Positions 1 to 11,471 of a DNA stretch of 64,000 bases are shown piece after piece. Source of the DNA: Citrus sinensis (Eukaryota > Streptophyta > Magnoliopsida > Sapindales > Rutaceae). Within the stretch, counting starts at the first letter, position 1; each line of letters begins with the position of its first letter. Under the pieces are notes generated by a model that worked only from the letters and a program-made list of their open reading frames with translations, was not told where the DNA came from and made no database searches. The position numbers were made by a program, and so were the translations under genes. The stretch lies in NCBI RefSeq assembly GCF_022201045.2, contig NC_068558.1, positions 48,525,501-48,589,500 of the forward strand. Reading direction: 5' to 3'.

Positions 1-1194
1 GTCATTGTACAACAGTCATTCGATGGGAAAGGGTCATGAAGCCAATTGAGCATTATCGCATTTGATGGAGACGGCATCCTTCCCTTTGGCTTATTATGGT
101 AATGGTCCTGTCATGCCATCATTCATACTTTACAAAGAATATTACATACGAGGCATGATCCTATACGCATCATCGCCTATGTTTTGACGTGTGATGAGAC
201 ATATACTAAAACTTTATGGGTAAGATTGCAGGATTTACAAAGCAATTTGGTCAATCAATTCTTAACATGGGTCGCGTCGCGCATCTAATGTCTTGGTCAG
301 CTTTTTATTTTATATATATAAAAAAAAATTATTATCGAATAAAAATTTTCTTAAGTTAGTAAAGTATGAAATAAATTAGAAAAAAATACATACTTGAATG
401 TAGTATGTTTTATTCTATAATATATTAGAATATATATTTTTCTTATTTTTTATAAACACTGATTATATATATAAAGAGAGAGAGAGAGAGTACTAATTTG
501 ATCAAGGATACTAAACTTCGTTAAAATTTAACAAAGTTGAGAAATATATATATAATAAAACATAATATAATTATAGTATAATGCAATCAAATATAATATA
601 ATAATTTTCTTATTGGGGATCCATTATGATCATGACCAACTTAAAAATTTGTGTTATTTTTTTAATCTTTTAAGTTTGTCACAAAGAAATAGATGTAATG
701 CTAAGTGCGTGTAACTTAGGGGGATCCCTAATATAAACAAATTACGAACGAAGCATGTGTACACGGCTCTAAAGAGTCAGGTCTTTACAAGAAAATTGCA
801 TCTCTCAGCAACCGTTGTCCTCCCCTTTAACCGCCATTCAATCATCAAGCTTATAAGAAGAACGAGGAGAGGGAGCTTCCCTCTCCTATTGGAGTTCCCT
901 TTAACACAAAAATGAACCATTGATAGAGTTCAACAAACAAATGGCTCGATTCCACTGTCTAATTTTCTTATGAAAAATGAAAGCAATGAACAGATGTAAG
1001 AGATCGCATCAATCAGTCATTTTCTCGTGGAATGTGTAGTTTCATTTGACTCAAGAAACAAAACAATAAGAGATATGCAGTAGGCAGGTAGCACATTAAA
1101 TATCAACTACAATGAATGTGTTGAAGGCAGATATTTAAAGAGATGTAAGACTCAGTGATGTATGAAAAATAATACCATACTTTTGATGCAACAA
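1..1194. other. AT-rich intergenic / 3' flank
   Basis: No gene was recognised. The stretch is AT-rich with long runs of A/T and a short (GA)n tract near 473-490. The last few hundred bases lie downstream of the stop codon of the minus-strand methyltransferase, so they probably include its 3' UTR. A partial gene running off the left edge cannot be excluded, but I see no open frame with family similarity. Confidence 0.5.
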
Positions 1195-2637
1195 TTATCT
1201 TCGGAAAGGTCTCGGTGGCTTCTCTAAAACAGCAGAAAAGAAAACCTCTCGATCATCTTTATCCCTCTTTGGAACAACGACCCATTTATGCTTCTTGTAC
1301 TTCAGCATCTTAAAGACCTCCAAATAATCATTCATATCTTCCTTGGCGCAGAAGAAGCTGTCAATCCAAAGTAAACCCCCAGGCCTCAAAACTCTATCCC
1401 AATCGTATAATATGAAGTCCAGGAGCACAAAATCAATCCATCCGTCAAGAAATCTTGTCGTGTGGATCAAATCCAGGGTATTGTCAAAGAATGGAACCCG
1501 CTGATTTATTGTTATGTACAAAGGGACAAGCCCTCTTAGAGCTATCATTTCATTAAAAGGTGCCCCGAGATTAATAATTGCCGAGACTAATGTGACATTG
1601 AACTCTCTCATTCTTGCCGCAAAAGTCCCTGTTCCTATGCTGAAATCTAATCCAATTCGAATCTCGCCAGGCTTAATATCAAGCACTTCAGGTATCAAAA
1701 AGTCTGCAGTTAAATTGGTGATGGGATCTATGTCTACATTCTTAATCCATCTGGGCATTTCATGATCAGTAAGATTAAAACAATCAGCACATTTGAAGAA
1801 CCCTTTATGAGTTGCATTGCTAGCAAGACAAGTGAAGTTTTTGCATCTATACTGACTCCATCGCACATTTCTATTGTCTGGAAGCTTCCACATAGACTCG
1901 TTGATGTAAAAAGGCCGGCTATAGAGCTGAGGGGCTCTTGAGAAGCATCGTCTTCTTGGTAAGGGATCACAGCCATGAACCATCAGCTTTTGAGCTAGCT
2001 TCCAGTCATCATTGCAGATTTCACCAACATCGTAATCCATGTATTCTTCAAGCTCTTTCTTCATGGAAAAACAAGCGTGGCCAATACTATTGAATGTTCC
2101 GTTAGCTCCCATGAAATTCTGTTTTCCTAATCTGTTAGGCTTGACCTTAACATACTTGCGAATCTCTTCAATCAAAAAGTAGTCAGCTGGCTCATCAGAC
2201 TGTTGCTTTGGTTTTAACAGAGGATGGACAGCTTTGATTTCACTGTTATGCCAATAACCAATCCCTTCATTCAACGGCAAATATTCCTGCACTGACTCAA
2301 GAAGTCCCAGAATGTCAGCAAGAAAAGCACTGTGTCTCAACAGAGATGCTGGTGATGATGAATCCATTGGCAAATCTCTCAAGTCACTCATTTCTTTTCG
2401 AATTTTCTCCATAACAATTTGAACTGTGCCTCTGATCACTTGACTCCCATTTCTGCCTTCACTCTTGAGATCAACATTATAATTGCAGAAGGCATCAGCG
2501 ACAAGAAGAGATCTGATGGAGTAGAACTTCGACAAGGTAGCAATAGAAATAAGAAGAGCAAATGTACCCAAAATAAAAATAGACGTGTGAACCCCTCTAA
2601 ATGATCCTAACTTCATCAGAACATTTGGCTTCCTCAT
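1195..2637 (-). CDS. putative SAM-dependent methyltransferase, single-pass membrane (At4g01240/At3g05390 type)
   Basis: Single-exon gene of 480 residues. A hydrophobic segment at about residues 19-40 looks like a signal anchor, so the protein is probably a type II membrane protein of the secretory pathway. The C-terminal third carries a methyltransferase fold: a motif-I-like stretch starting GLDFS at about 329, the FFDNTLDLIH segment at about 385, and the post-motif RVLRPGGLLWID near 420. Motif I is weaker than the usual GxGxG (it reads DFSIGTG), which is normal for this plant subfamily as I remember it. A cysteine-rich stretch (about 230-300) precedes it. Substrate and reaction are unknown; members are annotated only by fold. 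A 5' UTR intron is likely: a good donor lies near 2817 on the minus strand, upstream of the ATG. Catalytic activity is inferred, not shown. Confidence 0.85.
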   Translation of the reverse strand: MRKPNVLMKLGSFRGVHTSIFILGTFALLISIATLSKFYSIRSLLVADAFCNYNVDLKSEGRNGSQVIRGTVQIVMEKIRKEMSDLRDLPMDSSSPASLLRHSAFLADILGLLESVQEYLPLNEGIGYWHNSEIKAVHPLLKPKQQSDEPADYFLIEEIRKYVKVKPNRLGKQNFMGANGTFNSIGHACFSMKKELEEYMDYDVGEICNDDWKLAQKLMVHGCDPLPRRRCFSRAPQLYSRPFYINESMWKLPDNRNVRWSQYRCKNFTCLASNATHKGFFKCADCFNLTDHEMPRWIKNVDIDPITNLTADFLIPEVLDIKPGEIRIGLDFSIGTGTFAARMREFNVTLVSAIINLGAPFNEMIALRGLVPLYITINQRVPFFDNTLDLIHTTRFLDGWIDFVLLDFILYDWDRVLRPGGLLWIDSFFCAKEDMNDYLEVFKMLKYKKHKWVVVPKRDKDDREVFFSAVLEKPPRPFRR

Positions 2638-4068
2638 CTCTCTCTTGATTGAAAATCAACAAGAATTCACAGTTCAAATGAAAAAACAACAGTCACTCAC
2701 TGTGTAATAATTCTGACAAATAATGACCCAGATATCTACAAACCTTAAAACCTACATGCAGTCAAATTAAGAAATTTACAAGAAACATTCAGTAAACATT
2801 ACAGCTGTGGAAATTACCTGAAACTGGAAGCTGAGAGAATCAAGGGAGGTGAGATTAAACCAAGTAACCAAGATACCATATATTTTAACTGATGAACAAA
2901 GTTGTGGAATTGGAGATTGGATGATGTTGAGACCAGTCCCTGGAGTGGGAGCATTTTCTGAGGAAAAAGCAACCTACTGAAAATTACGGAGAGTATTCTA
3001 TTTCTATAACTATTCCACAAATTTTGCAATACACTCTAGATAGCTAGTCAACGCTATCAAATATCTTAAAACTTAAATCTCTCTGTAGCCTGTATACTAC
3101 ATTATGTAAAAATCAATTTATTATATAGAAATATAGAGGGTATGAACTTATGAAACAGCCCAATCAATCAATAGTTCAAGTCACAGCAATCAAGGCTATC
3201 TCATTAATTGCTTTAAATCTCAGATACCATTTGTGAGATTATTATATTGAGAAAAAGTTTTCCTTTGTCTTTGCATCTGCCTGCAAATACCATTTCTTAA
3301 AGATTTCTAGGGAAACCCAGCTGATTAAACTATGCCATTGCTTGAGTTCCATTCAATGTACTCTTAAGTCTTTTGCTTGCTTCTAAAAGAAGTATAACAT
3401 GCTTGAAGAATTAAGTATTGCAGACTTCAAATTATTCAAGGATTTTTGTTTTTAACAAGAATCTTCTCACATGAGACCATCTCATCCAGAATTATATATA
3501 TGACCATCAATTTATGCAATCACGTATGTAGATAAATCAAATTTCAATTAAAAATTGCTGTCAAATAACAGAAAAAATAAATAAAGAAAAAGAAAACAAT
3601 AAAACTGAAGTCTAGGTCCTTGATTGTCTCATTTCTAAGCTGGCAGCTTCATCTTTGTAAGCATCGGAATAAAAACAAAAGAATAATTGGAAGCAAATGG
3701 GAAAGAGGGAAAGTCATAATAGCCTTAAGGGACCGGATCCAGCTGGATCTCAATCAACTTTAACGTTTAGTTTATGATAGAATGGGAAAGGAAACTGAAT
3801 TTTTTTTTCTTTTCTTAATTCACATTAATCTGTTTGTACAGACAAGCTTTGCTCAAATGAACATCAATTAACAGAGAACAGAAAATTCAAAGATTCAATT
3901 AGAAAATTAGAAATTGTCACGCAAAACAGGGCAGGAGAAATAATTCCCATGACTAAATTAATAACTCAATTTTATAACACTCTCGCTACAATCGCCTAAA
4001 AGAAAATAAAGATTTACAAATCAAACACCCCCAACAAACCAGACAGAGCAAAGCAAGGCAAAGCGATA
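2638..4068. other. 5' UTR/intron and intergenic spacer
   Basis: About 1.4 kb. The right-hand part of 2638-3030 probably contains the methyltransferase 5' leader with one intron (candidate donor CAG|GTAATT at about 2818 on the minus strand). The remainder is AT-rich and ends in the 3' UTR of the ATL67-like gene. No open frame of interest was found. Confidence 0.4.
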
Positions 4069-4662
4069 TCATCTCCTCCTTCGATCGGCAGCATATTGAG
4101 ACAAAGGGACGACCTCTTGCAACGGCGTAGAAAGCGGGGTGGGCAACGGGGAGTTTCGACAAACGGGGCAGGACCCATTAAGCTTAAGCCAAGCATCAAC
4201 ACAACAGAGATGAAAATAGTGTCTACACTCAGGCATCATCCTTAACATCTCCAAATCCTTGTACTCACAAAGACAAATGGAACACGTCGTATTAATATTA
4301 TTACTATTATTGTTACCCGAAACACTCTCTTTAGTGAACTGAAACTTGGGGTACGAATTAATAACAGCTTGATCAAGACCAACGACTAAGTTATCGTCAT
4401 CTTGGTTCCGGTTCTCCTCCTGGCCGTCATCTTCAGCAACAAAAATAATACGAGGGAGAATGATTCCATCATTAGAAACACTGTTGTTATTTTCATGTGG
4501 GTTTGCGTTTGAATTATGGCTGCTGTTGTTGCGACGGCAACAAATATAAGAAGCGAGGAGGACGGTGGAGAGAAGGACTAAGAAGCCGAGAGCAATGGCG
4601 ATGGAATAGCCCAGGCCTATGTTTGTGAGATAATTTGGTGAGGGAGTAGCGGGAGTGGACAT
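4069..4662 (-). CDS. ATL67: RING-H2 finger protein, ATL67-type E3 ubiquitin ligase
   Basis: Intronless gene of 197 residues, typical of the plant ATL family. It has one N-terminal transmembrane helix (about 16-40) followed by basic CCRRNN, a polar Asn-rich linker, a GLD motif (GLDQAVINSYPKFQF, about 95-109) and a RING-H2 domain (about 127-168). The RING has CSIC, the ATL-specific proline before the third cysteine (PECRHYFH), CCVDAW with the conserved tryptophan, and CPVC. The C-terminus is short and ends in an Arg run. Family knowledge: ATL proteins are membrane-anchored E3 ligases that pair with E2 enzymes, often in defence or carbon/nitrogen signalling; substrates of ATL67 are not known to me. 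Its place next to the LEA genes and the group IIc WRKY matches the remembered Arabidopsis At2g46130-At2g46160 order, which supports ATL67/ATL68. Confidence 0.92.
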   Translation of the reverse strand: MSTPATPSPNYLTNIGLGYSIAIALGFLVLLSTVLLASYICCRRNNSSHNSNANPHENNNSVSNDGIILPRIIFVAEDDGQEENRNQDDDNLVVGLDQAVINSYPKFQFTKESVSGNNNSNNINTTCSICLCEYKDLEMLRMMPECRHYFHLCCVDAWLKLNGSCPVCRNSPLPTPLSTPLQEVVPLSQYAADRRRR

Positions 4663-6526
4663 TTGAAGACGGAGCTTTCGAATCCATTAAGGTGAGTGAA
4701 ATTAGAGGAGCCTTTCTTTTTCTTTGGGAGAAGGTGGGTGGGTTTCCAGCTGCAGCATTTAATACTGGGTTTGCAAACAGAGGCCGTCATTTATTATGAT
4801 TTGTTGTGTGAGTTGTGTGCGTGTTAAAAACAGTTTTGTTTGGTCTTTTGGTCATTTGGTAAATGGAATGGTGGGTGTGGAAGCAAATGGAATCATCTCA
4901 TCTGTGATTTTTGAAGTGGCGACAGTATCGTCACAAGCTCGTAAACGTGATTTTCAATCACATTGGCGATTGCCTTTGCCAGTTTTTCTTTGGGATTTCT
5001 TCAGTATCTTTCTTTGGATTCTTGGTCAACTCTTCTACAACTTTACCGGAATGTTTTTGTTTTTGAAGTACAGCTCGATCTAAAAGACCACACAGATTTG
5101 GATGATCTCAATCTTTAGGCATTTGTAGATACCTACCAAATTAAATATGATAATTTCATGGCCGATAAGGAATAGAAAGCAATAATATTATTTTTACAAA
5201 GTTATGATTTTGTAATTTAACTTTTTAAGTATGGCAGGCAAAAAAAAAAAAAAAAAAAAAACTGTTTTATAATCTACCATGATTAACGATTTTGTCTCAA
5301 TACTTTGATTTAATGGCTAAAGACTTTTAGAAATAATTTTATGTCGGAAAATCTTTATGAGTGTGTGTATAATAATAATTCTTTAACGAAGACATTGTTA
5401 TTTTAACAAAATAAAAATATTAACAACACAAAAATATTTAATATTTAATATATTAAAATCTATATAATTTTTTTATTTTAGCGTACATCCTCGCTTTATT
5501 TTTTAAAAAAAACTATATATATATAAAAGTTGTTTGTTCATATTCTTGGCAAAACATGAGTGTAGTAGTGTACAATTATTTTCATATTATATGGACCACG
5601 TTCAATAATAATCAACTGCATCCAAAAGTTGATCAAATTAAGAAACGACAGTGTGTGGCCCAATGCATTATGCATATTAAAAGGAAAGCTCTTCTTTCAA
5701 CTTTTGTTACATCACCCTCATGTTTCATCGATTTATGCACAAGCACTAATCGTCCTCACTAATTCGGTCAAAAGTTCACATGGATCCTGGAATATTTTGA
5801 GCTTGGTGTGATATCTGGTCAACGAATCTTTCTTTATTTCTTAAAATCAGGTTAGGTAGTTTCCAATTTCCAAATAACATGCTATTGGAAAAAAAAAAGT
5901 TAATATAATCATCTCCATCCATGATAGCTACTAACTGGACTACAAAATAAATTAATATAATTTTAAAAAATGAAGTAGCTCAACTTCGTCTCTACCAAGC
6001 ACCAGCACAAATCTAAAAATATCTTCTTCTTCTTCTTCTTCTTTTATTATGTGTTTACTTATCTAATTGAGAGAATCGAATTCTAACATAAAAATATTTA
6101 GTAATATTTATTTTATTAAAATAAAAGGAAAATGAGAGAAAATATGTAGAGTTCACATATTTTTGAGTTAATAAATTAGAACTTAATTTATATGGGTAAT
6201 TGTGATTCGGCTTTCATCTTCAATTAAAATATTATGGTTATATTATTATTGCTGTTATTCTTATTATTGCCATTGTTGTTATTATTATTAATAATCATCA
6301 TCATCAAACATGGTCAAAATTTAAGAAAATAATTTGGAGGTATTATATGCGCATATGGGATCAAAACGATCGCATACTAATGAAAAACTTCAATCCTCTT
6401 TCACTTATTCAAAACTTAAATGTAACCGCAAAACACATATAACGCGACACCGCATGTATAGTTATGATTAAGACTAAGCAAGCATGCATGTACATATGAT
6501 ATGCCCAAGAGCCCAAGAGCAAGAGC
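4663..6526. other. intergenic, AT-rich
   Basis: Contains the ATL67-like promoter side (just above 4662) and the 3' flank of the LEA2 gene. A pure A run lies at about 5238-5260, a (TTC)n run at about 6022-6044, and TTATTATTG-type low-complexity sequence at about 6240-6300. No gene, tRNA or clear transposon end was recognised. Confidence 0.45.
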
Positions 6527-7201
6527 CTAGAATTGAACCTTTCGCTTGCAATTGAATTGATAAATTTGCAGGCTCGTCGTATTAAGTTGGGAACTGCAGT
6601 TGAACTTTACGACAACGTGCCTCTTAAAAAGATTCAAAATATTCGCCCTTCCACCAACTCTTGTGTAGCTGTCCAAGACCAAAATACCTGACTCAATGTC
6701 CGCGCTCAAATTGGGGCTCGACATCGCCCGGTCTGTGATCAAGTCGACAGTGAGATTCATCCGCAGGGTCCGCCAAGCCCGGACTAGACCCGGTGGGCCC
6801 CTGGCTTCGCCCACCAGGTCCCCACGGTGGTATAGACCTGTGATAATGGTGTCGCCGTATTTGAAAGATGCTACGTTTGGATTTTTCACTGACATGTCTG
6901 CTATCAGTGATATGTTCACCCCAGGCTTCGGAATTGTGCCGTTAACTAGTTCGAGCTTGGTGATTGTCCAGTTGTTCAATCTGATTTTGGGATTCTTGAC
7001 ACGAAATACAGTGAAGATTAGAATTATTAGAATCACTATTGCTAGGATGACCAAAAGGGCTGCGATGCAACAGCAGATTTTGATTGATCTTCTGCGACGG
7101 GCTTTCGCTGCCCACGAGGGCGAGGCCATGATGTTTTCGTCATCGCCACCGCTGCTCAGGCGATCATGATCTGCTCCCGGAGCTTTCTTCTTTTCTGCCA
7201 T
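6527..7201 (-). CDS. LEA2 / NDR1-HIN1-like membrane protein
   Basis: Single exon. I chose the ATG at 7201 (224 residues, MAEKKK) rather than the in-frame ATG at 7261. A TATAAATA box lies at 7289-7296 on the minus strand and a second TATATATA at about 7265-7271, so transcription should start at or below 7262 and the upstream ATG would have almost no leader. Features: a basic ARRRRS patch, a strong transmembrane helix (about 42-65), then an extracellular LEA_2 beta-sandwich with several N-glycosylation sites (for example NWT, NGT, NIS, NLT, NCS). Family knowledge: such proteins sit at the plasma membrane with the LEA_2 domain outside, and several take part in defence or stress responses. It resembles At2g46150/At1g64065. 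The next gene beyond the tRNA (LEA14-like) has the same domain but no membrane anchor. Confidence 0.85.
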   Translation of the reverse strand: MAEKKKAPGADHDRLSSGGDDENIMASPSWAAKARRRRSIKICCCIAALLVILAIVILIILIFTVFRVKNPKIRLNNWTITKLELVNGTIPKPGVNISLIADMSVKNPNVASFKYGDTIITGLYHRGDLVGEARGPPGLVRAWRTLRMNLTVDLITDRAMSSPNLSADIESGILVLDSYTRVGGRANILNLFKRHVVVKFNCSSQLNTTSLQIYQFNCKRKVQF

Positions 7202-7288
7202 GCCTAGATGGCTGGAGGCTCTAGTTGGGGAGTTGGTGATGTTGGAAATTTTATGTTTCATTTCTATATATACACACCATGGAATGGT

Positions 7289-7296
7289 TATTTATA
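7289..7296 (-). promoter_or_regulatory. TATA box of the LEA2 gene
   Basis: TATAAATA read on the minus strand, 88 bases above the ATG at 7201. It decides the start codon: a transcript beginning 25-35 bases below it would start around 7262, at the edge of the upstream in-frame ATG at 7261. Confidence 0.5.
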
Positions 7297-8156
7297 AGGT
7301 AAGTGGCCAGGAGAGTCTCAACTCTCAAGTCATGTACATTTTCTGGATCAGGTTTTAGTAGTGATATGTGAACTAATCAACCAAATTTTCAAGTTGTTGA
7401 ATGTTGAATTATTGTGCCATTTTTCTGCTGCATAATTAACTGAAAATTTTATTTCATGTGGTGCGTAACTCATAACTGAAGTCAACAATTTCCTTAATTT
7501 TAAAACTGTAAAATATCTTCATTAGCTTATGGAAATGGAATAAATAATGTATTGTACGCTGAGAACAAGAATCTGTGCCCTCTATCATCTGTGGTAATCC
7601 AAGAAATTTGCAATTGTAAATCAAAGCGATGTAACAAACATCCCAGCCAATTATCCATTATTAATCATATACTAACTGCATAAGACGAAGAAAAGTATAA
7701 TATTATTGCAAATTATTACTGTAAATTTTGGGAGTGCATACTGGGAGAATGAGAGCAGCAGAACTTCGTATGTAAGTACATACATAGAGAGAAGAAGATT
7801 GCAAAGAAAGTAAGAAATAAGGGAAAATTATTTGCAGCCAACTTCAACCAATGATTTTTATACACGTGATAAGATACTATTGGCCATATTATCATTTCAC
7901 GGGCTGTATCTTACATAGAGTGTAAGGTGGCAAAACCCTTTGTCTTATGCATACATGGACGGCTTTTCTTAGTTTGAATTTTGATCTGAGGTTGTTACAT
8001 TCCCAACGGGGTGCCAATATTGATTAGACGAATGGCAAATAACACAAAAGTCAAACAATATTATAATATGATGGCAGTACTGTCAGTACATCATCAATTC
8101 ATCGTCGTGGTATGATGAGCTGGACAAGCTTGCTACCGGCGTTTCAAAAATGAAAA
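7297..8156. other. intergenic between LEA2 gene and tRNA-Ala
   Basis: About 860 bases of AT-rich sequence holding the LEA2 promoter. No open frame, repeat family or RNA gene was recognised. Confidence 0.45.
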
Positions 8157-8229
8157 TGGAGATGCGGGGTATCGATCCCCGTACCTCTCGCATGCTAAGC
8201 GAGCGCTCTACCATCTGAGCTACATCCCC
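8157..8229 (-). tRNA. tRNA-Ala (anticodon AGC)
   Basis: 73 bases without an encoded CCA tail. On the minus strand the acceptor stem is GGGGATG paired with CATCTCC, followed by discriminator A. The D arm contains AGATGGTAGA, the anticodon loop is CTTAGCA with anticodon AGC, and the T arm reads GGGGATCGATACCCC, with the TTCGA-like loop as ATCGA. The box B promoter region (GATCGATAC; consensus GGTTCGANTCC) differs from consensus at one core position. All stems close, including one G-T pair in the acceptor. No intron. It lies alone between two LEA_2-family genes. Confidence 0.95.
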
Positions 8230-9022
8230 ATGCCATTGGATTCTTAAGTTTTAATTTTCTTGTATAACAACTAAAATTAAGCTACGCTGCTCCTCATTCT
8301 CGGGTTCCTAGAAAGGCTCGGAGTTGAGTCGGATATGCAGACGGTCACTTGATACACTCTCTCTCTCTTTTTTTCTTTTTTATTGGTTCAAAAATTTACT
8401 GATTGGCCATTGTTGCCATCGAAGTTGTGAACATTTAACACTGAATCAAGCTATGAATATATATGTATCGGGATATATGAAGAAACTGTTAAAGAGTGTA
8501 GTTGAATTGTTAAAACATACAGAAGAAGTAAACCATCCACTTTGACAGATGTCAGATATGTGCCAGCGGGGGGAAAACAAAAAAGAGCAGAAATTTTTTT
8601 TTATCTGAGTAATACTAATCTTTTAATAATTTTTTATTATGTATTTTTTAGTAGCAGTATATAAGTAAAATTTATCGTCTTTTATTTTTTTATTTATTAA
8701 TAATTAATCAATAATTAAGTGATTTATTCATAGATTAGATCATAAGAAATTTTTTATCTTAAAAAAAAACATATTTCTATCTCACTCGGAACGAAGTTCG
8801 ACAAGTCGGGCTGTCGTGAAGTTAAGCCGGGCTGTCGTGAAGTTATTAAGCATTTACTGGCTTTTTCAGGCCCAAACACACATCGTCTGAGGGAAACAAA
8901 ACGCATTCATTAACAATAACGACCATCAGTATGACACAATAATATCACATCTCCATCAACCACCATGATTGGAATTTGGAATAAAATGAGCAAATTATAT
9001 ATAAATATATATATATATATAA
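8230..9022. other. intergenic between tRNA and LEA14-like gene
   Basis: Includes the tRNA 5' flank and the LEA14-like 3' flank. Near 8794-8842 a short direct repeat is visible (two copies of GGGCTGTCGTGAAGTT about 22 bases apart). A (TA)n run lies at about 9000-9020. No gene found. Confidence 0.45.
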
Positions 9023-9688
9023 CTAATTCTTAAAAAAATCAGTGAGCGTAGGGAGTTTGACCTCGCCCTGGGTGGAAAGAGGAATAGTGAAGTTGCCAAT
9101 GAGAGGAAGGTCAATAATGAGACCCACTTCGAGTAGATAATCAATGTCCCAGTCCCTTGCAATATCTTTGACCAAGCTCACAAGTACGCTATGGGGCACC
9201 TTCACTGGCACATTCAGCACTGTTTTGTCATTGCCTTTTATTGACCCAGGGTCCGGGATTGTTCCTGTGGCTATCACCCTGATTGATGACCTACAACCAA
9301 AAACCGAGCCACATCATTTGCATTCACACCCCCACCCACCCACCCACCATTTATTAATTACTCTATAAAATGTAAATTATATATTCATATGCATTGAAAT
9401 CGAAACGTTTACGTATTATATAGAAGACATACACGCGTACGGGTATCATTTAATTGATCTGCAGATGGAGAATAGAACAAACCTGCCATCGCTTTTGAGG
9501 ACATAGGAGATCTCACAAATGGGAATTGAATGGCTGTAAGGATTATCAATAGAGACATCGGCCAAATAATCCACGCCTTCACGACTCACGCCCTTGAGAC
9601 GAAATTTGGAGAGGCTGGCCTCCGGCTTCCTCATATTCGTCACCTTGTCCGTCACATAGTTCTTTGCCTTGTCCACCAACTGCGCCAT
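9023..9688 (-). CDS. LEA14: LEA14-like protein (soluble LEA_2, WHy domain)
   Basis: Two coding exons, 9483-9688 and 9023-9290, joined AG|G; 157 residues. The protein begins MAQLVDKAKNYVTDKV and is a single WHy/LEA_2 beta-sandwich with no signal peptide or membrane segment. Signature stretches include YLADVSIDNPYSHSIPICEI in exon 1 and ATGTIPDPGSI in exon 2, and it ends LPTLTDFFKN. Length agrees with the 150-166 residues usual for LEA14/At2g46140 proteins. These are atypical, folded, hydrophobic LEA proteins that accumulate under drought, salt, cold and high light; the molecular role is unsettled. The ATG at 9688 is preferred over 9790 because the upstream extension has no family similarity. 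The intron (9291-9482) has a normal GT-AG pair. Confidence 0.9.
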
Positions 9689-11471
9689 TTTATCCACACA
9701 TAATAAATCACCAATTAATAAATACGTATATGTTTGATGAGCACACGCGAGAATATTTCTGCCACTCAGGCACTTAAGACTTTCGTTCATGAAAGAGGAA
9801 TTTGGGTTGAGAATGAGCAGTGATTAGGGACGAATAGTTTATTTCCATGTTTCAAGTTTTAATATTTCATAACGTGCAGCATCAATCAAAATCATGCCTT
9901 CAAATAAAATTTTCTTAAAACTCAGGAAAGCTGAATTGAGGAACTTACCCCCCTTGACATTTTTCACAATTACCGAGAGGAAGGAAAAATCACGATCGAT
10001 TTTGATCACTGAAGAGAGAACGCCTTTGGCAATTGGCCGAGTTGCTTCTCTTTCTCGCGATGATCCTCTTTTGATGCTATTCTTTGGCCAAATTTCACCT
10101 ATTTTTAGCTACTTTTTTTACGCTTTTGTCAAGTTACTACTGACTCGTATATTTTTACGAAGAATATTCTTTCATTGGAATTATCCATTTCGGACGGCAT
10201 TATCAAGTAATTATCTATACTCATCATATACGGAACAATTAATAAGATATACATTTTAAGTTATAGATACATGTGTATAATCGTTTAAGCTATAAGAAAA
10301 TGTATTTCTATTATCGTTGAATAATCTAAGCATACATAATCAACATTGCAGCACTACGATTTGGAGAATGGCCGGACTGCTAGCTTTTAATGCTAAGTAC
10401 CATCTATATGGGATCTGTTCCAAATTTGAGTAAAAATTGGTTGTATTACAAAATATTCTAACTCAAAATATCGAGACCGCATCAGTAAATAATTTTTTTT
10501 AAAAAAAAAAAAAAAAGAAGAAAGAAGAAGAGTCCTGCCACAGCCTTATCCCAGTAACATCGCATGTATATTTGAAAAAAAAAAAAAAAAAATTCTGCGG
10601 CACTTCAATTTTAGAAAGTCCTCATTAACTTTTCGTTATTGGGTCCAGCTATTTATATCAAAGCTAATATACTTACGTTTCAATAATAATTAAAGATTTT
10701 TTTAAAATTTTTTTAGTGGGATACTACAAAACAATTATTATGTTTACTTCAAGAATTCAATGGGAACTATCATCAATATAATTACAATACAGCTCATAAT
10801 TAACTCTTACTAAAGTGATAGCTCACAAATTTCTTTCGAAAAAATAATGGCTCTATCACATCCAAATATCTATAAAAATGTATATTTAGAAGGAGAAAAG
10901 AGTTTACTGGGACTCAAACCTAAACTTACAAGTTTAACTTATCAATAAATAATCAAGCATTATCGTCTGTAGATCATTATACCATAGACAAACATGCTTA
11001 CCTAAATTTTATTAGGTAAATTTTAGATTTTTTTTTTAACTAATGAATGGAAATTGGAAAGAGAGGATAATATAACTTGATCATTTCTAAAAGGGATAAC
11101 TGAAAGCAAGGGACGAGGATAAAATTCTCTGTTTAAATTCAAACAAATATAAATAAATAAAACCCAAGGTATGCAATTTCAATTCGTGAAGATAACTTAC
11201 GTGTTACCGACAAAGAGATTTACAAAAGCTTATCATATGATATCAACATTAATACATATTCGTCCATGTACAGAAAGTCCACAAACTAAACACAAGTACA
11301 ACATTACAGGAGGTATATAACTAGATGGTCAATCAACGTCAAGTAATTAAAGTAACAGAGAAGGATTCTGCTAGCTAGATAGTAGATATGTTGTTGACAT
11401 ATAATTTACATGTAATTAATATATAAATTAGGTTACAATGGATGAATGGATGGATGGGAACAATATTAAAA
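9689..11471. other. intergenic upstream of the LEA14-like gene
   Basis: About 1.8 kb. It contains one 121-codon open frame on the plus strand (9894-10259) rich in Phe, Leu and Ile that I do not recognise and do not call a gene. A/T homopolymers lie near 10490-10520 and 10576-10592. The right end should contain the 3' UTR of the WRKY gene. Confidence 0.4.

Noticed and set aside
1514-1765. 83-codon frame on the plus strand
   Set aside because: Antisense shadow of the methyltransferase gene.
6696-7169. 157-codon frame on the plus strand
   Set aside because: It is antisense to the LEA2 gene and reads only because that coding region is unusually open on the other strand.
9894-10259. 121-codon open frame on the plus strand, rich in Phe and Leu
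   Set aside because: No family similarity that I recognise, AT-rich composition with long T runs explains the Phe/Leu content, and no splice or start context supports it. An organelle origin was considered but could not be supported.
10355-10440. tRNA-like stretch (GGCCGGACTGCTAGC...)
   Set aside because: Acceptor and T stems do not pair and there is no box B.
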